The position numbers were made by a program, and so were the translations under genes. Shown one piece after another: positions 10,159-18,981 of a stretch of DNA of 64,000 bases. The stretch spans positions 1 through 64,000 of the forward strand of contig CACVCF010000223.1 in NCBI GenBank assembly GCA_902729415.1, read 5' to 3'. The notes below the pieces were generated by a model that worked only from the letters and a program-made list of their open reading frames with translations, had not been told where the DNA came from and made no database searches. Source of the stretch: Terasakiella magnetica (GTDB lineage Bacteria; Pseudomonadota; Alphaproteobacteria; Rhodospirillales; Magnetospirillaceae). Within the stretch, counting starts at the first letter, position 1. Every line of letters begins with the position of its first letter.

Positions 10159-11661
10159 ATGACGGCGGGCGCGGCCGATCCTTGTGTTGCGGAGATCCTG
10201 GGTGATCCGGCCTTTGCCCGCCTGAAGGGCCTGGTGATCGAAACCACGGGCATGGCCTTTTACCGGGACAAGGACGAGGATCTCGCCCGGATCTTGTCGG
10301 CCCGGATGGGCTGTCTGGGGCTTTCCACCTGTTTCGAGTATCTGGTTCAGCTACAGAACCCGGCGACTCCCGGTGCGGAGATGGATGAGCTGGTGGCGGA
10401 GCTGACCATCGGCGAGACCTATTTCTTTCGCCACAAGGAACAGTTCGACGCCCTTCGGGAGGTCATTCTGCCCGATGTCATCGAACGCAATACCCCGTTC
10501 AAGCGTCTGCGCATCTGGAGCGCGGGCTGCGCCACCGGGCCCGAGCCTTATTCCATCGCCATCATGTTGGAACGGGAGTTCGGCCGCCTGATCGAGGGCT
10601 GGAACGTCACTATTCTCGGCACCGATATCAATCAGAAATTCCTCAATCGCGCCCGGGACGGCCGCTATGACGAATGGGCCTTCCGGGTGATGCCCGAGAC
10701 CTTGCGGACGCAGTGCTTCGAGCCGGTGGGGCGGCAGTGGCAGATCCGGCCCCAATTCAAGCGCTTCGTGCGCTTTCAGTATCACAACCTGATCGCCAAC
10801 CCGTTCCCGTCGATCATCGACAACATCGCCGGGTTCGATGTGATCATCTGCCGCAACGTCATCATCTACTTCAGCAAGGAGACGGTGGAGGCTCTGGTTC
10901 CTTGCTTCCGCGAGACCCTGACCGAAGGCGGCTGGCTGATCATGGGGCATTCCGAGCCCAATCAGGATCTGTTCCGCGATTTTCGTACCGTCAATACTCC
11001 TGGGGCGGTCCTCTACCGGCGGGATGACGGTCACAGTCGCCGCAACGCCGCCGCTCGGCCTTCACCGCCGCCGCCGCCGCCGATGCTGCCGGCCTCGTCG
11101 GTGCTGCCCAAGCTGGCCAAATTGACAGGGACGGCGGTGCCGCCGCCGCCGCCGCCACTGCTACCGCCGCGCCCTTCTTCTTTGGGATCGGCTAAACCAA
11201 AGCCCCGTGCCAAGATCAAGGCGCAGCCGCTGTTTTCACCCCAGCCGGACAGCCCTCCCGTGGCCGATGGAATGGAAGAGATGCGCCGTCTTGCCGACAG
11301 CGGTCAGTGGGAGGCGGCTACCGCTGCCTGCGACAAGGCCATCACCGCCACACCGCTCAATCCCGTTGCCCATTTCTACCGCGCCATGTTGTTCGAGCAG
11401 GCGGGGGATTTGGAGGAATGCGAGAAGTCGTTGCGCCGGGCCATTTATCTCGACCGCCGCTTTGTTCTCCCCCATTATCACCTGGGGTTGTTTCTGTCTC
11501 GGCGGGATGACCCAGTGGGTGCGCGACGCTCGTTCCGCAATGTTCTGACGCTGTTAGAGTGTGCGGCCGACGATCAATTGGTCGTGCAGGGTGACAGTAT
11601 AACCGCTGGAAAGATGCGGGAAGCGGTGGCGATGCATCTTAAACTCGTCGGAGAGGCGTGA
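10159..11661 (+). CDS. cheR: CheR methyltransferase with C-terminal TPR domain
   Basis: About 500 residues. The N-terminal CheR domain (about 1-275) methylates receptor glutamates using S-adenosylmethionine; visible motifs are GETYFFRHKEQF, IWSAGCATGPEPYSIA, GTDINQKFLNRA and ICRNVIIYFSK. A proline-rich linker (about 290-370) contains two runs of six prolines encoded by CCG repeats. The C-terminal part (about 375-500) has TPR-like helices (AACDKAITATPLNPVAHFYRAM). CheR-TPR fusions are typical of Wsp (WspC) and other alternative-function systems rather than flagellar chemotaxis. A GTG at 10153 is an alternative start. Confidence 0.93.
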   Translation: MTAGAADPCVAEILGDPAFARLKGLVIETTGMAFYRDKDEDLARILSARMGCLGLSTCFEYLVQLQNPATPGAEMDELVAELTIGETYFFRHKEQFDALREVILPDVIERNTPFKRLRIWSAGCATGPEPYSIAIMLEREFGRLIEGWNVTILGTDINQKFLNRARDGRYDEWAFRVMPETLRTQCFEPVGRQWQIRPQFKRFVRFQYHNLIANPFPSIIDNIAGFDVIICRNVIIYFSKETVEALVPCFRETLTEGGWLIMGHSEPNQDLFRDFRTVNTPGAVLYRRDDGHSRRNAAARPSPPPPPPMLPASSVLPKLAKLTGTAVPPPPPPLLPPRPSSLGSAKPKPRAKIKAQPLFSPQPDSPPVADGMEEMRRLADSGQWEAATAACDKAITATPLNPVAHFYRAMLFEQAGDLEECEKSLRRAIYLDRRFVLPHYHLGLFLSRRDDPVGARRSFRNVLTLLECAADDQLVVQGDSITAGKMREAVAMHLKLVGEA

Positions 11662-12275
11662 TGGCCGGCAAGGTCGAGGGGCCGACGGAGAAGGGGACGG
11701 TGCTGGCGCGGCTGCATGCCCGTCTGGCCGAGGACAATACCGACCGCTCCGCCGAATTCGCCGAGGCCTTGCTGCGGGTGCGGGCGCGCAGGCTGGCCCA
11801 ACCGCGCCACACTGGCGATGAGCGGGTCAAGGGAATCGACATCTTGTGTTTCACCCTGGGGGCCGAGCGCTATGCCGTGGCGCTGGCCGATCTGTCCGAG
11901 GTGATGCCGTTGGACAAGTGGGTACCCGTTCCCGGCCAGCCTGCTTCGTTGCTGGGGGTGACCAATCTGCGGGGCGAGATTCGCCCGGTTCTTGATCTTC
12001 ACACCGTGATGGGGCTGGCGTTGCCTGCCGAGGATGCACGGTCCTGGGTGGTGTTCATGGATAATGATGGTGCTGGTGCTGAAATCGGCCTGCGGGTTGA
12101 TCGTCTGGAAAGCATTATCGAGCTTGATACCACCACCCTGACCCGCCCCTTGGAGACTGGAAATGGCCTGCCTCAGCATTATGTGGCGGGGATTACCCCC
12201 GACGCCTTGGTTCTGCTCGATACTCGCCAGATTCTCGCCCTTGATGTCCTGAACGACAGCCGTCGAGCCTCATGA
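11661..12275 (+). CDS. CheW-like adaptor protein (second copy)
   Basis: A 204-residue CheW-domain protein whose ATG overlaps the cheR stop (TGATG), with GGAGAGG upstream. An N-terminal helical extension (about 1-60) precedes the domain (CFTLGAERYAVALADLSEVMPL, GVTNLRGEIRPVLDLHTVMGL). The extension resembles that of WspD-type CheW proteins. It overlaps or directly abuts the following receptor gene. Two different CheW proteins in one operon usually mean one bridges receptor and CheA and the other extends or modifies the array. Confidence 0.88.
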   Translation: MAGKVEGPTEKGTVLARLHARLAEDNTDRSAEFAEALLRVRARRLAQPRHTGDERVKGIDILCFTLGAERYAVALADLSEVMPLDKWVPVPGQPASLLGVTNLRGEIRPVLDLHTVMGLALPAEDARSWVVFMDNDGAGAEIGLRVDRLESIIELDTTTLTRPLETGNGLPQHYVAGITPDALVLLDTRQILALDVLNDSRRAS

Positions 12276-12286
12276 AGGAAGTTCCG

Positions 12287-13909
12287 ATGATTAATTCCGC
12301 TCAACATTCGCTGTGGAAGAGCATGAAGCTCCGGCGCAAGTTCTCCACGGTGTCTTTGGTCTTCACCATGGTGCTGGCCGGGCTGATCGCCTTCAACGTG
12401 GCGGTGCTGCGGAGCCAGAGCCAGCAATCGGTGGTTACCGACATGGCCGGGCGCCAGCGCATGCTGTCGCAGAAATTCGCCAAGGAAATCCTGCTGATCA
12501 ATTCGGGTGCGACCGCCGATGCCCAGGTGACGCTCAAGCTGATGCGTGACAGCCTCGCCGCCCTGATCGATGGGGGCGAGGTGGTGACCAATCTCGACAC
12601 CGGCGCCCGAGTATCGCTGCCGCCCGCTCCCAATGGCGAGATCCGTGCCAAGCTGGGTGAACAGGCGATGTTGTTGCGTCAGTTCGACGCTGCCGCCAGT
12701 GCCTTCATCGCTTTGCCCGCCGCCGACCCCAAGCGTCTGGACCGCCTGCGTGAGGTGCTGACGGTGCAGGGGCAATTGGCCGATACCGCCGAAGCGGCGG
12801 TGAAGATGTTCAGTTACAACGCTGAATCGGGCATTCAGTCCATGGTGGGTCTGGAAATCGTCATCGGCCTGCTCTGCGCCCTGTCGGGGCTGGTGGTCAG
12901 CAGCATGATCGGACGCCAGATCGCCGACCCCTTGGCGGCCTGTTCCGAGGCGGCGCGCAAGGTGGCCGAGGGTGACCTGCGCATGGAAATGCTGGAGGTG
13001 ACGTCCGCCGACGAGCTGGGGGTGTTGCAGGTGGCGTTCAACGATATGCTGACCAGCCAGCGCAATATGGCGATGCAGACCCGGACGGCGTGCGATTCCC
13101 TGACGGCGGCAGCGGCGGCGATCTTGTCTTCGGCCCAAGAGCAGGCGGCGGGGACCAAGCAGCAGGCGGCGGCGGTGCAGGAGATCACCACCACGGTGGA
13201 AGAGATCAGCCTGTCGGGCAAGCAGGTGGCCGAGCGTTCGCGCCAGGTCGCAGGAACCGCCGAAGCGGTGGCGGTCTCGGGGGCCGAGGGCATGCAGGCG
13301 GTGCGCGAAGCCTCGGTGGGCATGGAAGCCATCCGTGAGCAGACCGAGACCGTGGCCGAGAACATCATCACCTTGTCCGAGCGGACACAGGCGGTGGGCG
13401 AGATCATCGCCACCGTCAACGAGATCGCCGAGCAATCCAATCTGGTGGCCTTGAACGCCGCCATCGAGGCCGCCGACGCCCGCGACCAGGGGCGGCGCTT
13501 CTCGGTGGTGGCCAATGAGATCAAGAATCTGGCTGATCAGGCCAAGGAAGCCACCGCCCAGGTCCGCGGTATCCTGGAACAGACGCAAAAGGGCATCAAC
13601 ACCTCGGTGATGCTGACTGAGGAAGCCCTGAAGCGGGTCGAGGTTGGCCGCGAGAAATCCAGCATGTCCGAGCATGTCATCCATCAGATGGCCGAAAACA
13701 TCCAAGAAAGCGTGCACGCTTTCCAGCAGATCGTCGGCGCCACCAACCAGCAGCAGATCGGTCTGGAACAGGTGACCCAGGCGTTGCACGAAATCCGTCA
13801 AGCCAGCCAGCAGACCGCCATCACCACCGCTCAGCTTGAGCGGGCCTCCATGGATCTCAGTCAATTGGGCCAGCAACTGGCCCGTACCTTGGAGAAATAC
13901 CGGCTTTGA
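12287..13909 (+). CDS. PilJ-type chemoreceptor of the che operon
   Basis: About 540 residues. TM1 (about 18-40) is followed by a periplasmic PilJ-type sensor recognisable by AGRQRMLSQKFAKE, TM2 (about 192-212), HAMP and the MCP signalling domain. The hairpin tip reads QSNLVALNAAIEAADARDQGRRF. The arginine of the usual EAARAGEQG is replaced by aspartate, and the glycine two residues later by arginine. ATG 12287 is preferred because GAAGGAAG lies upstream; ATG 12272 overlaps the cheW stop. PilJ-type sensors occur in pilus and nitrate-responsive receptors, but the ligand cannot be read from sequence. It is the only receptor in this operon, so it is the likely input. Confidence 0.92.
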   Translation: MINSAQHSLWKSMKLRRKFSTVSLVFTMVLAGLIAFNVAVLRSQSQQSVVTDMAGRQRMLSQKFAKEILLINSGATADAQVTLKLMRDSLAALIDGGEVVTNLDTGARVSLPPAPNGEIRAKLGEQAMLLRQFDAAASAFIALPAADPKRLDRLREVLTVQGQLADTAEAAVKMFSYNAESGIQSMVGLEIVIGLLCALSGLVVSSMIGRQIADPLAACSEAARKVAEGDLRMEMLEVTSADELGVLQVAFNDMLTSQRNMAMQTRTACDSLTAAAAAILSSAQEQAAGTKQQAAAVQEITTTVEEISLSGKQVAERSRQVAGTAEAVAVSGAEGMQAVREASVGMEAIREQTETVAENIITLSERTQAVGEIIATVNEIAEQSNLVALNAAIEAADARDQGRRFSVVANEIKNLADQAKEATAQVRGILEQTQKGINTSVMLTEEALKRVEVGREKSSMSEHVIHQMAENIQESVHAFQQIVGATNQQQIGLEQVTQALHEIRQASQQTAITTAQLERASMDLSQLGQQLARTLEKYRL

Positions 13910-16218
13910 AGAGTATCCGGGAAAGGCTGTTCGAAGCTTTCCAGGTTGAATATCGTGAACACCTGGAAGCGATCCGCGCGCTGCTCGACGAGTTGGGGCA
14001 GCGGTCGGCGGGAAGCGGCATAGCCCAATTGGATGAAACTTTCCGTCGTGCCCATTCCTTGAAGGGCGCGGCGCGGGCGGTTGATTTGCCGCCGGTGGAG
14101 CAGATCGCTCATCGGCTGGAGACCCTGTTTGCCAAGGTCCGTGATGGCCAGATCAAGTTGGACAAGGCGCTTAGCCTTATCATCAACCGGGTTCTTGATG
14201 TGGTTGAAGACTGGGTCGGCGCCCATAGCACCGGCCTGCCTCTGCCCGAGACCGCCGATGCCGTCGCAGCCATCGAGGCGGTCCTGGAAGGCAAGATCGA
14301 AGAGGCCGGCATCCGGCTCAGCGTTCTTGCGGCCGGAACAGCCTCGCCGCCGCCCTTTGCTGATGCGGTTCCTGCGCCGCCGCCGGATTTGGCCATTCCC
14401 GAGCCCGAGTCCGAGCCCGAGCCTCAATCTCCACCCGATTCCGAGCCGGGACGCATTCCAGTTGCGCGGCCAGAGGAAACGGTCCGGGTGCGGGCGATCC
14501 ATCTGGATCGGCTGATGCGGACCACCAACGAATTGGTGACCGAGGGCATGATCCAGCGTCAGTTGACCCAGGGGCTGGTAGGGATCGACCGGCAATTGGG
14601 GGCGGTGGATCAACTGTGGACCCGTCTGCGCAAAGGGGCGGGGGCTTTGATCCGTGAGAGCGTCGAATCTGACCGGATCATCGTGGTGGATCGGCAGTTC
14701 GAGGCCCTGGAGCAGGCGTTGCGGGGGGTGAGCCGCGAGGCCCGCCGCTGCCGCCGGATGCAGCAGCGTACCGGCTGGACGCTGCGCCAGCTCGGCACCG
14801 ACCTTCAGCAGGAGGTGCGAGAGGTTCGCATGGTTCCCGCCGACAGTCTGTTCGGCGGCTTCCGCAAGATGGTGCGCGATCTGGCCCGCGATGTGGGTAA
14901 GCCGGTGGAAGTTCAGGTCTCGGGGCTTGATGTCGAGGCCGATCGCATGGTGTTGCAGGGTCTGAAAGATCCGGTGATGCATCTGTTGCGCAACGCCCTG
15001 TCCCATGGCGTCGAGCGGCCGGAGGAGCGGGTGGCGGCGGGAAAGCCGCCCACCGCCACGATCAGCCTCAAATTCGATGTTTCCGACGGGCGTCTGGTGG
15101 CTTTGATCGAAGATGACGGCAGAGGGGTCGATTTCGAAGCCATCCGCCGCAAGGCGGTGGAGCGGGGGCTGTATTCCGAGGCCGACAGCCGTGCCCAGGA
15201 GCAGGCCTCTCTCATCGACGTAATTTTTTCACCCGGTTTCTCCACCGCGCGCCAGGTGGACGAGCTTTCCGGGCGCGGCATGGGGCTGTCGGTGGTGCGG
15301 GAAGCCGTCACCATGATGAACGGTACCGTCGAGGTTCGCGCCCGTCAGCCCGCCGGAACCTGTTTCCGCATTTCCTTGCCGCTGTCGGTGTCGTCGCAAC
15401 GCCTGTTCATGGTCGAGTGCCAGGGCTATGTCTATGCCCTGCCCACCGAGGGTATCGACCGCCTTTACCGCGTCCGGGCCGAGGATGTGAAGACGGTGGA
15501 GGGCCGCTCGCTGGTTTTCCTGGGCGAGTGTCAGATGCCGTTACTGTCCCTGGCCCATCTGCTGGGCTTGGCAGAAGGAACGGTCACCGTCTCGCGCAAT
15601 GTCATTCCCCTGATGGTGTTGCGGAACGGTGACCGCCGCGTCGCGGTGGCGGTGGATGGGTTCCAGGTCATCCGCGACGGCCTGGTCAAGGATGTCGGAG
15701 TGCCGGGGGTGCGGGGCACCATGGTGGCAGGCGGTGTGTTGCTGGAAGACGGCGGCATCGCCCTGGTCCTCAATCCCTTCGAGATTGTCGAGACCTTCCG
15801 CAAGCTGGGCGGCAGCGGCATGCTGTCCACGGTGGAGCGGGCGCCAGAGCGCCGCGTTCCCATCATCATGGTGGTAGACGACTCGCTGACCACCCGGACC
15901 TTGGAGAAGAGCATTCTTGAGGCTCACGGCTTCCAGGTCCGCCTTGCCCATGACGGGTTGGAAGCGCTGGGACGTCTCAGGTCCGAGGCGGTGGACCTTG
16001 TCATTTCCGACGTTCAAATGCCGCGCATGGACGGCTTTGGTCTTTTGGCCGCCATCAAGGCCGACGAAGGGCTGAAATCCATTCCGGTGATCCTGGTCAC
16101 GTCGCTGGAAGCCCGCGAGGACCGCGAACGCGGCCTCTCGTTGGGCGCTGACGCCTATGTGGTCAAACAGAAGTTCGACCAGAAGGAACTTCTAGAAACC
16201 ATAGGGCAGATTCTATGA
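13906..16218 (+). CDS. cheA: Hybrid CheA histidine kinase (HPt-HATPase-CheW-REC)
   Basis: A 770-residue CheA with a C-terminal receiver. The HPt domain has phospho-acceptor His50 in HSLKGAA. A Pro/Glu-rich linker (about 140-185) stands where a P2 response-regulator-binding domain would be. The dimerisation and HATPase core (HLLRNALSHGVE, DDGRGVDF, GRGMGLSVV), a CheW-like domain (about 485-620) and the REC domain (Asp702 in ISDVQMPRMDG) follow. The start is TTG at 13906, overlapping the receptor stop. This layout matches WspE and R. centenum CheA3. The built-in receiver can act as phosphate sink or relay, and absence of an obvious P2 domain argues against a classic CheY output. Confidence 0.94.
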   Translation: MKSIRERLFEAFQVEYREHLEAIRALLDELGQRSAGSGIAQLDETFRRAHSLKGAARAVDLPPVEQIAHRLETLFAKVRDGQIKLDKALSLIINRVLDVVEDWVGAHSTGLPLPETADAVAAIEAVLEGKIEEAGIRLSVLAAGTASPPPFADAVPAPPPDLAIPEPESEPEPQSPPDSEPGRIPVARPEETVRVRAIHLDRLMRTTNELVTEGMIQRQLTQGLVGIDRQLGAVDQLWTRLRKGAGALIRESVESDRIIVVDRQFEALEQALRGVSREARRCRRMQQRTGWTLRQLGTDLQQEVREVRMVPADSLFGGFRKMVRDLARDVGKPVEVQVSGLDVEADRMVLQGLKDPVMHLLRNALSHGVERPEERVAAGKPPTATISLKFDVSDGRLVALIEDDGRGVDFEAIRRKAVERGLYSEADSRAQEQASLIDVIFSPGFSTARQVDELSGRGMGLSVVREAVTMMNGTVEVRARQPAGTCFRISLPLSVSSQRLFMVECQGYVYALPTEGIDRLYRVRAEDVKTVEGRSLVFLGECQMPLLSLAHLLGLAEGTVTVSRNVIPLMVLRNGDRRVAVAVDGFQVIRDGLVKDVGVPGVRGTMVAGGVLLEDGGIALVLNPFEIVETFRKLGGSGMLSTVERAPERRVPIIMVVDDSLTTRTLEKSILEAHGFQVRLAHDGLEALGRLRSEAVDLVISDVQMPRMDGFGLLAAIKADEGLKSIPVILVTSLEAREDRERGLSLGADAYVVKQKFDQKELLETIGQIL

Positions 16219-17279
16219 GAAAACCGATCCGGGTTCTGATCGTCGAAGACTCCCTGGTAGTGCGAGAGTTGTTGAAGCACATCATCGGCAGCGATCCGCG
16301 GTTCGAGATCGTCGCCGCGGTAGATAGTGCTGAAAAGTGCCTGGAGCTGCTGGATTCAGCCGCTCCGGACATCATCTCTCTCGATATTCGCCTGCCCGGC
16401 ATGAATGGCTTGGACGCGACCCTTCAGATCATGGCACGGCGACCGACGCCCATCGTGGTGGTGGCGGCGCAGGTCGATGACGACGAACTCAACATCGCCA
16501 TGAATGCGTTGCGGGCCGGTGCCCTGTCGGTGGTGGAAAAGCCGGTGGGGGTGACCAATTCCGCCTTCGAGACCATGGCCGCCAAGTTGTGTACCCAATT
16601 GGCCATCATGAGCCAGGTCAAGGTGGTGCGCCAAGGCATCGACCGGGGCTTGCGTTTTGGACCCCCGGAAATTCCATCACCGCAAATTCCCCTGCGTGCC
16701 TCTACCCGCTATGCCATGCTGGGTATCGCCGCCTCCACCGGCGGCCCCCAGGCCCTGATTCAATTACTGACCGGGCTGGGCGCCGATTTCCCGCTGCCCA
16801 TTCTGCTGGTTCAGCACATCACCGCCAGCTTTCTGGAGGGCTTCGTCAGTTGGCTCAGCGCCTCGACGCCGTTCAAGGCCAGCATCGCCGAAAATGATGA
16901 GTTGCCGCTTGCCGGCCATATCTATCTTGCGCCGGTGGACAAGCATTTCGGCCTGCTGCATGGCCGTCTTGCACAGATGGACGGAGGACCGGTCTGCAAT
17001 CAGCGCCCTTCGGGAACCGTGCTGTTCGCCAGCATGGCCCGTGAATTGGGGCGTAGTGGCCTGGGGGTGATTCTGACCGGCATGGGCAGCGACGGATCGG
17101 ATGGTCTTTACGAGATGTACAAGGCCGGGGCATATACGATTGGGGAGGATTCCTCTACCTGTGTGGTCTATGGTATGCCTGCGGCTGCCGCGAAGCTGGG
17201 GGCTTTGCGCGAGGCGCTGCCGTTACCGGCCATTGCGCCACGACTTCGCAACCTCGCTGTGGGAGGGGGGGAGAGTTGA
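16215..17279 (+). CDS. cheB: Chemoreceptor glutamate methylesterase CheB
   Basis: A 354-residue CheB. The receiver domain (phospho-acceptor Asp57 in SLDIRLPG) is joined to a methylesterase domain. The active site is recognisable as Ser174 in IAASTGGPQAL, with LVQHI and GVILTGMGSDGSDGL supplying the His and Asp regions. It removes methyl groups added by the operon's CheR, so the system keeps a full adaptation module. Its ATG overlaps the cheA stop by four bases (ATGA), implying coupled translation. Confidence 0.95.
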   Translation: MRKPIRVLIVEDSLVVRELLKHIIGSDPRFEIVAAVDSAEKCLELLDSAAPDIISLDIRLPGMNGLDATLQIMARRPTPIVVVAAQVDDDELNIAMNALRAGALSVVEKPVGVTNSAFETMAAKLCTQLAIMSQVKVVRQGIDRGLRFGPPEIPSPQIPLRASTRYAMLGIAASTGGPQALIQLLTGLGADFPLPILLVQHITASFLEGFVSWLSASTPFKASIAENDELPLAGHIYLAPVDKHFGLLHGRLAQMDGGPVCNQRPSGTVLFASMARELGRSGLGVILTGMGSDGSDGLYEMYKAGAYTIGEDSSTCVVYGMPAAAAKLGALREALPLPAIAPRLRNLAVGGGES

Positions 17280-18976
17280 GTGAAAAGAAACAGATTCTCA
17301 TCGTCGAGGATTCTGTCACCCAGGCGCTGAAGCTGCAACTGGTGCTGGAGCAGGAGGGGTTCGAGACCGTCTGCGTCACCACCGGCGAAGAAGCGCTGGA
17401 ACAGATCAATCGGCAGCTTCCCAATCTGGTCATCGTCGATTACCACCTGCCGGGTATCCAGGGCGACGAACTGTGCCGTCAGATCCACATGGACATCACC
17501 ACGCGGGGCATCCCGCTGATGATGCTGACCTCGGACGAGACGTCGGCGGCTCAGCTTCATGGACTTGAAAGCGGCGCCGATGATTTCGTTGCCAAGTCCG
17601 AGGACTTGGAGATTCTACTGCTCCGCGTCCACAATCTTTTGCGCAAATCCCGCCACGAAAGTGCCACGGTCGAGGTGGGGCGGTCGCTGTTCCGACGCGC
17701 CCGCGTTCTCATCATCGATGACAGCAACACCTATCGCCAAAGCCTGGCCCAGGAACTGACAGACGAAGGCTGTGAGGTCACCCAGGTGACCAGCGGCACG
17801 GCGGGGCTGGCGTTGCTGGCTCACAACGATTTCGACTGCGTCATGGTTGATATGGTGATGCCGGGCATGGACGGCATTGCCGTGTGCAAGGAACTGTCTC
17901 TACTGCGCGCCGATGCCGATGCGCCGCTGGTGGTACTGATGCTGTCGGCTTACGAGAGCAAGGAAAACGTCACCCGCGCCCTGGAGGCGGGGGCCGATGA
18001 TTTCGTTGGTAAATCCACCGAGATGAGCCTGCTGCGCGCCCGTCTGCGTGCTCTTCTCCGGCGCAAATTCCTGCTGGAACAAAACCAGCGGATCATGGAT
18101 GAAATCCGCCTGCGCGAGATGGAGACCTTGCGCGCCAAGGCGGAAAAAGAAGCCGCAGAGGCCCGCGCCGCTTTGGCCGAGGGGCTGGAGCGCGCTAACC
18201 GTGATCTGGAGGAGGCCAATTCCAAGCTGCGCGAGACCCAGGTCCACCTGATCCAGTCGGAAAAGATGGCGTCGCTGGGCCAGCTGGTGGCTGGCATCGC
18301 CCACGAGATCAACAATCCCCTGTCCTTCGCCCTGTCCAATGTCTTCACCATCGAAGGCTGGCTGGCCAAGGTTCGCGGCGAGACCCAGGACCAGATCTCC
18401 GAGGAGCATTCGGCCCGGCTGGAAAAAGCCCGCCAAAGGATCATCGATACCGGCCAGGGGTTGGAGCGGGTCCGCGAACTGGTGGTCAAGCTCAGAACCT
18501 TCTCGCGCCTGGACGAGGGTGAGTTCAAGACTATCGATATCCGTGAGGCCATCGAATCGGTGCTGCTGTTCCTGCGCCACAAGATGACCGATCGTGTCGA
18601 GGTGGTTTGCGACTTCCTGGCGGAGAACCGGCTGGCCTGCTATGCCGGTCAGCTCAATCAGGTGTTGATGAACGTCATTGCCAATGCCGTTGATGCCATC
18701 GAGGCCAAGGGCACGATCACGGTCAGGACCAGTACCGCCGATGGCATGTTCGTCATTTCGGTGACCGACAGCGGTTGCGGCATCGCCCAAGAGCATCTGG
18801 AACGGATCTTCGATCCTTTCTTCACGACCAAGCCTATTGGCCAAGGAACCGGCCTGGGGCTGTCAATTTCGTATGGCATCATCAAGAGCCACAAGGGGCG
18901 GATCGATGTCTTTTCCACCATGGGCAAGGGAACCGAGGTTCGCATTCTCATCCCCCTCGACCTCAAGGAAGGATGA
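17276..18976 (+). CDS. REC-REC histidine kinase, CheS3-like output kinase
   Basis: A 566-residue cytosolic kinase with two N-terminal receivers (Asp55 in IVDYHLPG; Asp192 in MVDMVMPGMDG). A long coiled coil (about 270-330), a HisKA domain with His343 in GIAHEINNPL and a HATPase domain ([17 protein letters not shown]) follow. The start is TTG at 17276, overlapping the cheB stop. Receivers placed before a kinase core suggest that phosphate arriving from CheA alters kinase activity. This matches in outline CheS3 of R. centenum, which works with a hybrid CheA3. Which receiver accepts phosphate from CheA is unknown. Confidence 0.92.
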   Translation: MSEKKQILIVEDSVTQALKLQLVLEQEGFETVCVTTGEEALEQINRQLPNLVIVDYHLPGIQGDELCRQIHMDITTRGIPLMMLTSDETSAAQLHGLESGADDFVAKSEDLEILLLRVHNLLRKSRHESATVEVGRSLFRRARVLIIDDSNTYRQSLAQELTDEGCEVTQVTSGTAGLALLAHNDFDCVMVDMVMPGMDGIAVCKELSLLRADADAPLVVLMLSAYESKENVTRALEAGADDFVGKSTEMSLLRARLRALLRRKFLLEQNQRIMDEIRLREMETLRAKAEKEAAEARAALAEGLERANRDLEEANSKLRETQVHLIQSEKMASLGQLVAGIAHEINNPLSFALSNVFTIEGWLAKVRGETQDQISEEHSARLEKARQRIIDTGQGLERVRELVVKLRTFSRLDEGEFKTIDIREAIESVLLFLRHKMTDRVEVVCDFLAENRLACYAGQLNQVLMNVIANAVDAIEAKGTITVRTSTADGMFVISVTDSGCGIAQEHLERIFDPFFTTKPIGQGTGLGLSISYGIIKSHKGRIDVFSTMGKGTEVRILIPLDLKEG

Positions 18977-18981
18977 TTCCG

